Below are positions 52,423 to 61,425 of a stretch of DNA of 64,000 nucleotides, in pieces. The stretch's first letter is position 1, and the number at the start of each line of letters is the position of its first letter. The notes below the pieces were generated by a model. That model searched no databases. It saw only the letters and a program-made list of their open reading frames with translations, and was not told the DNA's origin. Both the position numbers and the translations under genes were made by a program. The stretch is from Arthrobacter sp. N199823 (GTDB taxonomy: Bacteria > Actinomycetota > Actinomycetes > Actinomycetales > Micrococcaceae): the NCBI RefSeq assembly GCF_002929705.1, contig NZ_PJIN01000004.1:1-64000 (forward strand), written 5' to 3'.

Positions 52423-53496
52423 CTAGTTCGCCCAGAAGGGGTAGTCGGTGTAGCCGGCCGCGCCTTCGGTGTAGAACGTGGCGAAGTCTGGTTCGTTGAG
52501 GGGCAGGTTCTCGGCCCAGCGGCGGACCAGATCCGGGTTGGCAATGGCAGGGCGGCCCACCACTACGGCGTCTGCCCACTCGGTCAGGGACTGGGCGTCG
52601 GCGAGCGTGGTGACAGACTCAAATCCGGTGTTCAACAGCACGGGTCCACCAAAACGGGTGCGCAGCGTCTGTACTAAGTTTCCTGAGGGATCCTTGTGCA
52701 AAATGCTCAGTCCAGCCATGCCCAGCGTGGAGATGCCATCTACCAATGCCGAATAAGTGGCTAGCGTTTCGGCTGCGTCAGTTTCCAATGCCCCTTGGAT
52801 GTTGTGCTCGGGTGAAATGCGCAGCCAGGTCTTGTCGGCGCCAACGGCCTGGGCCACGGCCTGCACGGTTTCGATGACAAAACGCGCACGGTTCGCGGGG
52901 CTGCCGCCGTATCCGTCAGTGCGCTGGTTTGATGCAGGGGACAGGAATTCATGAAGCAGGTACCCATTGGCACCGTGGAGTTCCACGCCGTCGAATCCGG
53001 CAGCAATGGCATTGATGGAACCCTGGACAAATTCGCCGACAATGCCAGCCAGTTCGCCTTCTTCCAGTGCGTGGGGGACCGGGTAAGGCGCCTTGCCCTC
53101 ATAGGTGCGAGTCACGCCGTCGATCGCGATGGCACTGGGGGCCACTACTTGGCGCCCGCCGTTGGTGTCCGGGTGGGTAACGCGGCCCGAGTGCATGACC
53201 TGGGCGATGATGCGCCCGCCGTCTGCATGCACGGCGTCGGTGACTCGCTTCCAGCCAGCAATCTGCTCATCGGTGACCAGGCCCGGCTGACGCACGAATG
53301 CCTGGCCGGCAAAGCTGGGGTAAACACCCTCGCTGGTCAACAGCCCCATTGACGCGCGCTGGCGGTAGTACTCAACCACCAGGTCCCCGGGCACGCCGTC
53401 CAGGCCGGATCGGGAGCGCGTGAGCGGGGCCATGACCACGCGGTTGGGAAGTTCTAAGTTGCCGAGGGTGACGGGGGAAAACAAGTTCAAGGACAT
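52423..53496 (-). CDS. Old Yellow Enzyme family alkene reductase (NemA-like)
   Basis: This 357-residue FMN-dependent TIM-barrel ene-reductase has APLTRSRSGLDGVP near residue 25 and the substrate His/Asn pair in GVELHGANGYLLHEFLSP near 180. NQRTDGYGGS follows directly, and VVVGRPAIANPDLVRR lies at the C-terminus. AGGAG directly abuts the ATG at 53496, so the in-frame TTG two codons later is perhaps the true start. It reduces activated C=C bonds or nitro compounds with NAD(P)H. Confidence 0.88.
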   Translation of the reverse strand: MSLNLFSPVTLGNLELPNRVVMAPLTRSRSGLDGVPGDLVVEYYRQRASMGLLTSEGVYPSFAGQAFVRQPGLVTDEQIAGWKRVTDAVHADGGRIIAQVMHSGRVTHPDTNGGRQVVAPSAIAIDGVTRTYEGKAPYPVPHALEEGELAGIVGEFVQGSINAIAAGFDGVELHGANGYLLHEFLSPASNQRTDGYGGSPANRARFVIETVQAVAQAVGADKTWLRISPEHNIQGALETDAAETLATYSALVDGISTLGMAGLSILHKDPSGNLVQTLRTRFGGPVLLNTGFESVTTLADAQSLTEWADAVVVGRPAIANPDLVRRWAENLPLNEPDFATFYTEGAAGYTDYPFWAN

Positions 53497-53661
53497 CTCC
53501 TGAAGTTCGGTTGATGGACAACATCCGGCACAACCTAGAGAGTTGGGGCGGTATTCCCTAGAGCCGGTTCCCGTCTTTGATGTCACATCTTCGATGACAC
53601 ACATGGGCCCTGCAGCTCCCGAGTCATGGACCGGATTAGCCGGGGACCTGGTGAGCCGTGG

Positions 53662-54333
53662 TCAGTCTGGCACCTGCTGCTCCAACAGGTGGAGGTCCGC
53701 TGGGGTGTCGATGTCGGCACCGTCTGTGTAGGGGCTGAAATCGACCAGGTCAATGAGCTCCGGATGGGCGGCGAGATAGCTGCGGGCACCGGAATCACCC
53801 TCGGCCAAGGCAGCAGCTGCCGAGGCATGGTCGGCGGGGAACACCACCGGATTCCCACGCCGCAACGTGCCCGGGCCTGCCATTCCGGCAGTCTCCACGC
53901 CGAAGGGGGAGCGGTACCCGGCAGCAGTGATTCGCCCAGGCCTGTGCAGAGCGAGCAGAATCTCAATGAGCCCAAAGTTCATGCCTGGCTGGTCCACCAG
54001 CGCCACGAGCACGCGGCCACCACCTGTTCCTTCGCCAGGGCTTTCACCAACGCCCTCACCGGCCGCGGCAATCCCTGCGGCAAAGGAGGTACTCATGCCT
54101 TCTTCCCAGCGGGGGTTCTCAACAATCCGGCACCCTGGGGGCAGGGGAGTGGCCCCTACCTGAGCGGCGCCGGCACCAACCACCACGAACACCTCGGAGC
54201 AGCCACCGCGCAGTAGTTCAGTTGCGGCATGGGCAACAAGTGTGGTGCCGCGAAAAGGTAGCAGCGCTTTGGGCCCTAGCCCCAACCGCGTCCCGGCCCC
54301 TGCTGCCAGCAGCACCGCCACTGTCCGTGTCAT
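53662..54333 (-). CDS. MobA/MocA-like nucleotidyltransferase (molybdenum cofactor cytidylyltransferase type)
   Basis: This 223-residue NTP transferase has the signature LLAAGAGTRLGLGPKALLPF at the N-terminus, LVALVDQPGM near residue 110, and RRGNPVVFPADH near 158. MocA adds CMP to molybdopterin to make the MCD cofactor used by CO dehydrogenase and xanthine-oxidase-family enzymes. The cox cluster is 6 kb away, making MocA more likely than MobA. The insert near residue 85-105 is Gly/Glu-rich. Confidence 0.78.
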   Translation of the reverse strand: MTRTVAVLLAAGAGTRLGLGPKALLPFRGTTLVAHAATELLRGGCSEVFVVVGAGAAQVGATPLPPGCRIVENPRWEEGMSTSFAAGIAAAGEGVGESPGEGTGGGRVLVALVDQPGMNFGLIEILLALHRPGRITAAGYRSPFGVETAGMAGPGTLRRGNPVVFPADHASAAAALAEGDSGARSYLAAHPELIDLVDFSPYTDGADIDTPADLHLLEQQVPD

Positions 54334-54352
54334 GGCTCAACCCTAGCTGGCG

Positions 54353-54775
54353 TCAGTCCGAGTGCGGGCGCTGCCGCAGCTGTTTCGTTGCAGAACGCTG
54401 CTGCTTGGCCGCCTGATGCCTGCGTTTGGATCCCCGGCTGGGCTTGGTGTTCTTGCGGGGTGCCGTGTCCGGGAGCAGTGCCGCTGCCACGAGCGCACCC
54501 AATTTCTCCAGCGCAATCTCACGGTTGCGCAACTGCGAGCGTTGTTCATGCGCCGCCACGGTGATCACACCATTCACCAGCCGCTTACTGAACCGCTCCA
54601 GTAAGAGCTCACGTTGTTCTTGCGTGAGGACAGACGATTCGGCTAAGTTCCACAGCAGTTCCGCCCGACTGTCGGAGGTATTCACGTGCTGACCGCCGGG
54701 CCCTGAGGAGCGGGAAAACCGCCAGCTGAGTTCACTGGCAGGAATGGTGAGTACCGGGGAAACCGTCAAATCCAT
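54353..54775 (-). CDS. arfB: Peptidyl-tRNA hydrolase ArfB (ribosome rescue)
   Basis: This 140-residue protein has the class I release-factor GGQ motif at residues 27-29 (SSGPGGQHVNTSDSR). A basic C-terminal tail (KNTKPSRGSKRRHQAAKQQR) would enter the empty mRNA channel. It hydrolyses peptidyl-tRNA on ribosomes stalled without a stop codon. Its length fits ArfB/YaeJ. Confidence 0.92.
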   Translation of the reverse strand: MDLTVSPVLTIPASELSWRFSRSSGPGGQHVNTSDSRAELLWNLAESSVLTQEQRELLLERFSKRLVNGVITVAAHEQRSQLRNREIALEKLGALVAAALLPDTAPRKNTKPSRGSKRRHQAAKQQRSATKQLRQRPHSD

Positions 54776-54838
54776 GTCCCAAGTCTCGCACGGGAAGCAA
54801 AGGTGCGTGCCGCCGTCGTGCTTCAGGAAAGTCGTCCT

Positions 54839-55471
54839 TCAGGAAAAGGGAACGTCCCCCACGCCCGTATACGTGGCATAGCCGGGAGACCCTGTGAGCC
54901 GATAACTGTGCAGCGCCAGGCCGCCAGGAGTGGTGCGGCTCTCGAGCAACTGAAGCCCGGCAGGTGTGGCGCCGTCGGGGAAGAGACGGCGGCCGCTGCC
55001 CACTACCACCGGTGCCACCACAAGTCGGAGTTCGTCGATCAGCCCAGCCGCGAAGAGCGACTGGGCGAGGGTGGAGCTGCCGTGAATTTGAATTTCACCG
55101 CCAGGCGTGGACTTGAGCTCCCGAACTTGGGCGCCAATGTCACCGGATAAGACGGTGGTGGGATTCCACGATCCCCGTGTCAGCGTGTTGGAAGCGACGT
55201 ATTTGGGCAGGCTGTTCATGCGCGTTGTGAAGGGATCATTCGGATCGGTGATGAGCGGCCAGTCACGTGCGAAAGCAGTGTAGGTGCGCTGTCCCAGCAG
55301 CAAGGCGTCGGCGAGCTCTAGCCACGTGGACGCCTGGTCAATGAAGTCCTGATCCATGTGCGGGACAAACCAACCTCCGCGCGTAAAGCCACCGCTGGTG
55401 TCCTCATCCGGCGAACCCGGGCCCTGCGATACGCCGTCTAGGCTCACGAATTGCGTTAACGAAAGTTTCAT
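54839..55471 (-). CDS. Dihydrofolate reductase-family protein (RibD C-terminal-like)
   Basis: This 210-residue protein resembles the YyaP/RibD_C group: VSLDGVSQGPG at the N-terminus, LLLGQRTYTAFA near residue 58, and IQIHGSSTLAQSLFAAGLID near 130. Such proteins reduce unknown substrates with NADPH; they are not the essential folate enzyme. It appears to be a single gene. Confidence 0.85.
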   Translation of the reverse strand: MKLSLTQFVSLDGVSQGPGSPDEDTSGGFTRGGWFVPHMDQDFIDQASTWLELADALLLGQRTYTAFARDWPLITDPNDPFTTRMNSLPKYVASNTLTRGSWNPTTVLSGDIGAQVRELKSTPGGEIQIHGSSTLAQSLFAAGLIDELRLVVAPVVVGSGRRLFPDGATPAGLQLLESRTTPGGLALHSYRLTGSPGYATYTGVGDVPFS

Positions 55472-55520
55472 AGCGTTCCTTTGGGGGATGGTTGTCAGTG
55501 ATTGCTCTTGGGCTGGCGCC

Positions 55521-55892
55521 TTATACGTGCTGGTCCACGATCACCGGGTTTCCGTCCGGGTCTACCACCACGAAGCTGGCGGCTCCGGTGGTATCGAGGT
55601 CCGCCTCGGCCAGAAACTCCACGCCCGTTTCCTTCAGCTGCTGCTGGATCTCACGCACGTCAGTGAACGGGGCAACAGCCTGAGCGTCTTGGTTCCAGCC
55701 CGGGTTGAAGGTGAGCGAGTTCTTCTCAAACATGCCTTGGAACAGCCCAATTACCGCATCCCCGTTTTTCATGACTTGCCAATTTTGGGACAGATCGCCC
55801 ACATGAGGGGTGAATCCGAGCTTTTCATAAAAGGCCACCGAGGCTTTGATGTCTTTGACTGCGAGACTGACCGAAAACGCGCCGAGTTGCAT
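55521..55892 (-). CDS. VOC-family (glyoxalase/bleomycin-resistance-like) protein
   Basis: This 123-residue VOC protein starts at ATG 55892, with GGAG eight bases upstream; the longer frame to 56042 lacks support. SLAVKDIKASVAFYEKLGF at the N-terminus and FVVVDPDGNPVIVDQH at the C-terminus are typical of the fold. The substrate is unknown. Confidence 0.83.
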   Translation of the reverse strand: MQLGAFSVSLAVKDIKASVAFYEKLGFTPHVGDLSQNWQVMKNGDAVIGLFQGMFEKNSLTFNPGWNQDAQAVAPFTDVREIQQQLKETGVEFLAEADLDTTGAASFVVVDPDGNPVIVDQHV

Positions 55893-56107
55893 GGGAAGGC
55901 TCCGCTGCTGGAAGGAATTTCTTTCGATGATAGCCGCGCTCCCTCCCCACCGCCATGAAAAGCTCAGTCCTGCACTGGGCCATGTGCACCGGGGCCCTGT
56001 TTTCATCCTGTCCGCGGGTGCATGATGGGAGTAGGCGAACACAATTTTCCTCCGTCGCCCGTTCGCCGTCTGGCCTCCGTGCCGCCGAACTCAAGGAGTT
56101 GACCGTC

Positions 56108-56212
56108 GTGAACATGTGGGGACTGGCCATTGCCATCGGATTCATTGTTGTTGTCACAGTCATCATGGGGCTCATCGCTACCCATGGCAGCTACGAAAAA
56201 CCACGCCACTAG
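56108..56212 (+). CDS. Small single-TM protein
   Basis: A 34-residue ORF starts at GTG 56108, with AAGGAG nine bases upstream (ATG 56114 is alternative). It encodes one transmembrane segment (IAIGFIVVVTVIMGLIA) and a short basic tail YEKPRH. The strong ribosome site and clean hydrophobic segment support translation. No function is known. Confidence 0.5.
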   Translation: MNMWGLAIAIGFIVVVTVIMGLIATHGSYEKPRH

Positions 56213-56348
56213 GGCCACCAGAAGCACCTGATTAACCCGAAAGTCACTACGGCGTGCCGTTCACTCCAGCACACCACTTCTTACGTGAGCTTTCGCCGTT
56301 AGGTCCACATAGTGGATAGGGCTTGCGTTATGCCACTACACTAATTCG

Positions 56349-56921
56349 GTGCCCTCTTCTCAGCCAGTTACCGTGTCCATTGCCCGAACCGTCCAGCACG
56401 GCTATCACCGCCAATTCGCTGCCTGGGCATTGGCCGGGCAGGAGCTTGCCAGAGAGTGGCCGGGGTACCTCGGATCGGGCTGGGTTCGCAACAACCTGAA
56501 CTCCAATGAATGGCACGTCATGTACCGTTTTTCCGACGCGGAAACACTCCGAGCCTGGGACGACTCACATGAACGCAAGTGGTGGATTGATAGCAGCGGT
56601 GGACTCATGGAGATCACCCGAGTCGAGCATCGCACAGGCATCGAGGGGTGGTTTGACCAGCCCGGGGATGTCTCCATTACCGTTCCGGAAACAGTGGTGC
56701 CGCCCCGGTGGAAGCAGGCCGTAAGCATTTTCCTTCCGTTCTTCCCCATGAGCCTTCTGGCCAATATCCTTTTGCGCCCAGTGACCGCCGACTGGCCGCT
56801 GGTGCTGGCGGTCCTGCTGAATGTGGGCATCCTGACGCCGATCATGACCTACTACATGCTGCCGCTGAGCACGCGCTTCTTGCGGCCTTGGTTGCAGGCG
56901 CCGCGTAAAGCTCGCCGCTGA
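56349..56921 (+). CDS. Antibiotic biosynthesis monooxygenase (ABM)-domain membrane protein
   Basis: This 190-residue protein starts at GTG 56349. Residues 1-100 form an ABM-type dimeric alpha-beta barrel, containing WVRNNLNSNEWHVMYRFSD. Two C-terminal transmembrane segments follow (AVSIFLPFFPMSLLANILL and LVLAVLLNVGILTPIMTYY). ABM domain plus two helices is a known architecture of unknown function. Confidence 0.8.
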   Translation: MPSSQPVTVSIARTVQHGYHRQFAAWALAGQELAREWPGYLGSGWVRNNLNSNEWHVMYRFSDAETLRAWDDSHERKWWIDSSGGLMEITRVEHRTGIEGWFDQPGDVSITVPETVVPPRWKQAVSIFLPFFPMSLLANILLRPVTADWPLVLAVLLNVGILTPIMTYYMLPLSTRFLRPWLQAPRKARR

Positions 56922-57069
56922 GGTACGACGGCGTAACTCGCCTAGGCAAGCGGGCAGGCCGGTCCATGCGGCCGCTGCGGCCCGTGCAAACCCTGGGAGC
57001 CGCCCCAATTTCCGCAAGATTCCGCGAGTTATGCCCCGACAAAAGGCCATGCTAACCTAGCAATATTCC

Positions 57070-57129
57070 ACGGACCTCCCGGCGTAGTCTCTCGCCGGTT
57101 GCAGATAACGGGTGGAGAATTAGATCCGT
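57070..57129 (+). promoter_or_regulatory. Structured urease operon leader
   Basis: Nested helices can form: ACGGA (57070-57074) with TCCGT (57125-57129), CCTCCC (57075-57080) with GGGTGG (57110-57115, one mismatch), and GGCG/CGCC (57081-57096). The leader ends 10 bases before the ureA ribosome site GAGGAGG. A promoter with -10 TAACCT near 57053 is plausible. A regulatory role is inferred only from structure and position. Confidence 0.4.
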
Positions 57130-57150
57130 TAGTTCCTTGAGGAGGAATAC

Positions 57151-57453
57151 ATGCATTTGACGCCCCGTGAGAGCGAAAAGCTCATGATAGTTGTCGCCGC
57201 AGACTTGGCCCGTCGCAGGCAGTCCCGGAATTTGAAACTCAACCATCCAGAATCCGTCGCTATCCTCACCTATGAGCTGATCGAAGGGGCCAGGGACGGC
57301 CGCACAGTCGCCGATCTCATGAGCTGGGGCAGCACCATCCTCACCCGGGAAGATGTCATGGACGGAGTGGCGGACATGATCAAGGACGTTCAGGTCGAGG
57401 CCACCTTTCCCGACGGCACTAAGCTCGTCACCGTGCACAACCCCATCCGCTAG
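57151..57453 (+). CDS. ureA: Urease gamma subunit
   Basis: This 100-residue UreA has [11 protein letters not shown] at the N-terminus, [20 protein letters not shown] in the middle, and [15 protein letters not shown] at the C-terminus. It is the smallest structural subunit of the cytosolic nickel enzyme that hydrolyses urea to ammonia and CO2. GAGGAGG precedes the ATG. It is first in the ureABCEFGD operon. Confidence 0.97.
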   Translation: MHLTPRESEKLMIVVAADLARRRQSRNLKLNHPESVAILTYELIEGARDGRTVADLMSWGSTILTREDVMDGVADMIKDVQVEATFPDGTKLVTVHNPIR

Positions 57454-57491
57454 AGCCAGGGCCCGCAGAGGCGCCAAAAGGAGTGACTCCC

Positions 57492-57872
57492 ATGAAACCT
57501 GGGGAATACATTTTGCGTTCGGAGCCGGTGACCTGCAATGCCGGCAAGGGCGCCATTTCGCTTCAAATCATCAACCGCGGTGACCGGCCCATCCAAGTCG
57601 GCTCGCATTACCACTTCGGCGAAGTTAACGATGCTCTGGAATTCGACCGTGAAGCCGCCTATGGCCGCCGTCTAGACATCCCGGCAGGTACCGCCGTCCG
57701 TTTTGAACCCGGCGATGCCAAGACCGTAAACCTGATCGAGCTGGCCGGCACGCGGCAGGCCTTCGGCTTCCGTGACCAGGTCAATGGAAAGCTCGACGGC
57801 GTCGATGCTCGCCCGGGTGCCGGGCAGTCCACCGCCGCTGACACGGCAACAAAAGTAGCCGAAAAGGACTAA
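57492..57872 (+). CDS. ureB: Urease beta subunit
   Basis: This 126-residue UreB has MKPGEYIL, the [20 protein letters not shown] core near residue 35, and [20 protein letters not shown] near 70. I chose the ATG at 57492, eight bases after AAAGGAG; a GTG at 57483 is too close to that site. The C-terminal tail of about 25 residues is Ala/Thr-rich. Confidence 0.96.
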   Translation: MKPGEYILRSEPVTCNAGKGAISLQIINRGDRPIQVGSHYHFGEVNDALEFDREAAYGRRLDIPAGTAVRFEPGDAKTVNLIELAGTRQAFGFRDQVNGKLDGVDARPGAGQSTAADTATKVAEKD

Positions 57873-57874
57873 CA

Positions 57875-59587
57875 ATGAGCTTTGAACTGAGCCGCAAGCA
57901 GTATTCCGACCTTTACGGCCCCACCACCGGCGACGCGATCCGCCTCGCCGACACCGAATTGTTTCTCGAGATCGAGCACGACCACACCACCTACGGCGAG
58001 GAAGTCGTCTACGGTGGCGGCAAGGTCATCCGTGACGGCATGGGCCAAAACGGCCAGCGCACCCGCGACGAGGACATCCCCGACACCGTCATCACGAACA
58101 TCATCGTCCTGGACTGGACCGGCATCTACAAGGCAGACGTCGCCCTCCGCGACGGACACATCTTCAAGATCGGCAAGGCCGGCAACCCGGACATCTCCGA
58201 CGGAGTGAACATCACCATCGGCGTGGCCACGGACATCATTGCCGGCGAAGGCAAGATCATGACTGCCGGCGGCATCGACACGCACGTGCACTTTGTCAGC
58301 CCCGACCAGATCCCTGTCGCCCTCGCCAGCGGCGTCACCACGCTCATCGGCGGCGGCACCGGCCCTTCCGAAGCCAGCAAGGCCACCACCGTCACACCCG
58401 GTGCCTGGCACATCGGCAAGATGCTCCAGGCCGTGGACAACCTGCCCATCAACATCGGCTTGCTCGGCAAGGGCCACGCCAGCGCCCGCGAACCACTCGC
58501 GGAACAGGTGCGCGCCGGTGTCATCGGGCTCAAGGTCCACGAGGACTGGGGTGCCACGCACTCTTCCATCGACATGTCGCTGCAGGTTGCCGACGAGTTC
58601 GATGTTCAGGTTGCCATCCACTCCGACACACTCAACGAGTTCGGTTTCGTCGAGGACACCATCAAGGCCATCGCCGGCCGCGTCATTCACACCTTTCACA
58701 CCGAGGGCGCCGGCGGGGGCCACGCCCCGGACATCATCAAGATCGCCGGCCTGCCCAACGTCCTGCCAGCGTCCACCAACCCCACACTGCCGTTCACCGT
58801 CAACACCATCGACGAGCACCTGGACATGCTCATGGTCTGCCACCACCTCAACCCGGACATCCCCGAGGACGTGGCCTTCGCCGACTCCCGCATCCGCAAG
58901 GAAACCATTGCCGCCGAGGACGTCCTGCACGACATGGGCATCTTCTCCATCACCTCCTCCGATTCCCAGGCCATGGGCCGGGTCGGCGAAGTGGTCCTGC
59001 GCACCTGGCAAGTTGCCGATGCCATGAAGCGCCAGCGGGGGAAGTACGACGACGACCCCGAGTTGGGCGATAATGCGAGGCTTAAGCGGTTTGTTGCGAA
59101 ATACACGATCAACCCGGCCATCGCCCACGGCATTTCCGAGTATGTGGGCAGTGTTGAGGAAGGCAAGTTTGCCGACCTCGTCATCTGGGAACCTGCGTTC
59201 TTTGGTGTGAAGCCGGAGATGGTGATCAAGGGAGGCCAAATGGTCATGTCCGTCATGGGGGACCCCAACGGTTCCATCCCCACCCCGCAGCCACGCACCT
59301 TCAGGCACAACTTCGCCTCCCTGGGCCGAGCTGTGCACTCCTCCTCCATCACGTTCATGTCCCAGGCCGCCATCGATGCAGGGGTCCCTGCCCAGCTGGG
59401 ACTGGCACACCAGGTGCGTCCCTGCCACGGCATCCGCCACCTGACCAAGGCAGACATGAAGCTCAACGGCGAAACACCAGACATTCAGGTGGACCCGGAA
59501 ACCTACGAGGTTCGTGTTGACGGCGAAGTGGTCACGGCCGAACCCTCCAGCGTGCTGCCCATGGCACAACGCTACTTCCTCTTCTAA
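57875..59587 (+). CDS. ureC: Urease alpha (catalytic) subunit
   Basis: This 570-residue UreC has the nickel-binding [12 protein letters not shown] near residue 133. The carbamylated lysine lies in [16 protein letters not shown] near 217, with HSDTLNEFG and [15 protein letters not shown] following. The catalytic flap is [20 protein letters not shown] near 320. Full length and all metal ligands are visible, so the enzyme should be active. It starts two bases after ureB. Confidence 0.97.
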   Translation: MSFELSRKQYSDLYGPTTGDAIRLADTELFLEIEHDHTTYGEEVVYGGGKVIRDGMGQNGQRTRDEDIPDTVITNIIVLDWTGIYKADVALRDGHIFKIGKAGNPDISDGVNITIGVATDIIAGEGKIMTAGGIDTHVHFVSPDQIPVALASGVTTLIGGGTGPSEASKATTVTPGAWHIGKMLQAVDNLPINIGLLGKGHASAREPLAEQVRAGVIGLKVHEDWGATHSSIDMSLQVADEFDVQVAIHSDTLNEFGFVEDTIKAIAGRVIHTFHTEGAGGGHAPDIIKIAGLPNVLPASTNPTLPFTVNTIDEHLDMLMVCHHLNPDIPEDVAFADSRIRKETIAAEDVLHDMGIFSITSSDSQAMGRVGEVVLRTWQVADAMKRQRGKYDDDPELGDNARLKRFVAKYTINPAIAHGISEYVGSVEEGKFADLVIWEPAFFGVKPEMVIKGGQMVMSVMGDPNGSIPTPQPRTFRHNFASLGRAVHSSSITFMSQAAIDAGVPAQLGLAHQVRPCHGIRHLTKADMKLNGETPDIQVDPETYEVRVDGEVVTAEPSSVLPMAQRYFLF

Positions 59588-59598
59588 CAGGAGAACCA

Positions 59599-60093
59599 TT
59601 GATTATTAACACCATACTTGGCAACAAGTTTGACCCCGCAACAGAATCGTTCAACCCCGCCGTTTTGCAAAGGCTGCATGAGGAACGGGTCGTATTGCCC
59701 TCGGCCCTGCTGGTCAAGCGCATCCAGCGCGTCACTACAGACCACGGACGCGAGCTGGGCATCCGCCTCGCCGGAGACACCGTGGCCGACCTCCGCGACG
59801 GCGACGTCCTCTATATGGATGATATGGACGCCATCGTCATATCTGTGGAACACAGTGACGTTCTGGTGATCGCCCCAGAATCCGTCAAGGAGATGGGCGT
59901 CGTGGCACACAACCTGGGCAACCGGCACATGCAGGCGCAGTTCTTCGGTGAGGACAGCGAATATCAGGCCCAGGTCATGGTGTTGGCCTACGACCACACG
60001 GTGGAGGACTATCTCAAACACGTGGGCGTGCCGTATTCGCGGCAGGAACGCATCATGCCTGTTCCCTTCCGCCACGCAGAACACACGCACTAA
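59599..60093 (+). CDS. ureE: Urease accessory protein UreE (nickel metallochaperone)
   Basis: This 164-residue UreE starts at TTG 59599, with ACAGGAG before it; no ATG fits. The C-terminal domain includes VVAHNLGNRHMQAQFF, with the conserved metal-binding His (GNRH). It ends with a short His-containing tail (PFRHAEHTH) rather than a long poly-His extension. It delivers Ni2+ to UreG/apo-urease. Confidence 0.93.
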   Translation: MIINTILGNKFDPATESFNPAVLQRLHEERVVLPSALLVKRIQRVTTDHGRELGIRLAGDTVADLRDGDVLYMDDMDAIVISVEHSDVLVIAPESVKEMGVVAHNLGNRHMQAQFFGEDSEYQAQVMVLAYDHTVEDYLKHVGVPYSRQERIMPVPFRHAEHTH

Positions 60094-60094
60094 G

Positions 60095-60781
60095 ATGGCG
60101 CCCGCACCGAGTTACCTGTTGCCGCTGCTGCAGCTCAGCGATTCGGCGCTGCCCACCGGGGCATTCAGCCACTCTCTTGGCATGGAAAGCCACCTGCACG
60201 AGGGGATTGTGCACGACGAGGACAGCTTCGCGAACTGGCTCACCCAGTTCATTCGCATTCAGCTCGTCCACTCCGACGGGCTCGCCATCCGCTTCGTCTA
60301 CGACGGCGAAACCCAGGCGCAACTGTTCCGCGTGGACCGGGAACTGCACGCTGCGGCCCTGCCCCGGGAAATCCGGGAAGCAGGGGTGAAAATGGGTGCA
60401 CGCATGCTCCACATCGCTGGCTCCATCTTCCCTTGCACGGAACTTGAGGATTATGCGGCGGCGGTCGGCGCGGGGGAGTGCGCGGGGCACCCGGCATTGG
60501 CGTTCGCCATCGCCGGGAAAAACCTTGGCGTGCCGCTTGAGGAACTGCTGACCACGTACCTGTTTTCCACCGTCACCTCGCTGACGCAGAACGCGATCCG
60601 CGGCATTCCGCTCGGTCAAAATGCCGGCCAACGTGTCCTTGTCGCTGCACACCGGGAGGTGCGGGACGGCGTCGTACGTATTCAAACGCTGGGACGCGAG
60701 GACTTCGGCGTCACAGCACCGGGCCTGGAAATCGCCCAAATGCAGCACGAGCGCCAGCGCGCCCGCATGTTCATGTCATGA
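60095..60781 (+). CDS. ureF: Urease accessory protein UreF
   Basis: This 228-residue UreF is all-helical, with LLQLSDSALPTGAFSHSLGM at the N-terminus and TSLTQNAIRGIPLGQNAGQR near residue 160. It begins one base after the ureE stop. It forms the UreGFD maturation complex and gates GTPase-driven nickel insertion. Confidence 0.94.
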   Translation: MAPAPSYLLPLLQLSDSALPTGAFSHSLGMESHLHEGIVHDEDSFANWLTQFIRIQLVHSDGLAIRFVYDGETQAQLFRVDRELHAAALPREIREAGVKMGARMLHIAGSIFPCTELEDYAAAVGAGECAGHPALAFAIAGKNLGVPLEELLTTYLFSTVTSLTQNAIRGIPLGQNAGQRVLVAAHREVRDGVVRIQTLGREDFGVTAPGLEIAQMQHERQRARMFMS

Positions 60782-60807
60782 CCCACAAATTTTAGAAGGA
60801 GAAACCC

Positions 60808-61425
60808 ATGAAACCGATCAAGATTGGTATTGGTGGCCCGGTTGGCGCCGGCAAGACTCAGCTCGTGGAGCGGCTCACGCGTGCCCTGGACGGGCAGATA
60901 TCCAGCGCCGCGATCACGAACGACATTTACACGATCGAGGATGCGAAGATCCTGGCCGCGAACGGCGTGTTGCCGCTGGATCGGATCATCGGCATTGAAA
61001 CCGGAGGCTGCCCCCACACGGCAATCCGCGAGGACACCTCGATGAACTCGGCCGCGGTGGAGGAGTTGGAGGCGCGGCACCCGGACCTACAGGTGATTTA
61101 CATTGAATCCGGCGGGGACAACCTCTCGGCCACCTTCAGCCCCGAGCTGGTGGATTTCTCGATCTACATCATCGATGTGGCGCAAGGGGAGAAGATCCCG
61201 CGCAAGGCCGGGCAGGGGATGATCAAGGCGGACTTATTCATCATCAACAAGACCGATCTGGCCCCGTATGTGGGTGCGGACCTGTCCGTCATGGAGGCCG
61301 ACACCCTGGAGTTCCGCGGCCACAAGCCGTACTGCTTCACGAACCTGAAGACCGACGACGGCCTGGAACACATCATCAACTGGCTCAAGCGCGACGTGCT
61401 CATGCTTGACCTGGAAGCCCGGTGA
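60808..61425 (+). CDS. ureG: Urease accessory GTPase UreG
   Basis: This 205-residue SIMIBI-class GTPase has the P-loop [12 protein letters not shown] near residue 7. The nickel-binding CPH motif is in [13 protein letters not shown] near residue 70, and [10 protein letters not shown] provides guanine specificity. AGAAGGAG precedes the ATG. It drives GTP-dependent nickel insertion into urease. Confidence 0.96.
   Translation: MKPIKIGIGGPVGAGKTQLVERLTRALDGQISSAAITNDIYTIEDAKILAANGVLPLDRIIGIETGGCPHTAIREDTSMNSAAVEELEARHPDLQVIYIESGGDNLSATFSPELVDFSIYIIDVAQGEKIPRKAGQGMIKADLFIINKTDLAPYVGADLSVMEADTLEFRGHKPYCFTNLKTDDGLEHIINWLKRDVLMLDLEAR

Noticed and set aside
57001-57150. Guanidine riboswitch in front of urease
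   Set aside because: The conserved guanidine-I sequence elements are not present; only generic stems are visible.
57869-59599. A 576-residue open frame antisense to ureC
   Set aside because: It is the mirror of a highly conserved, high-GC urease gene; its Val/Gly/Asp-rich translation has no known motifs and is a codon-bias artefact.
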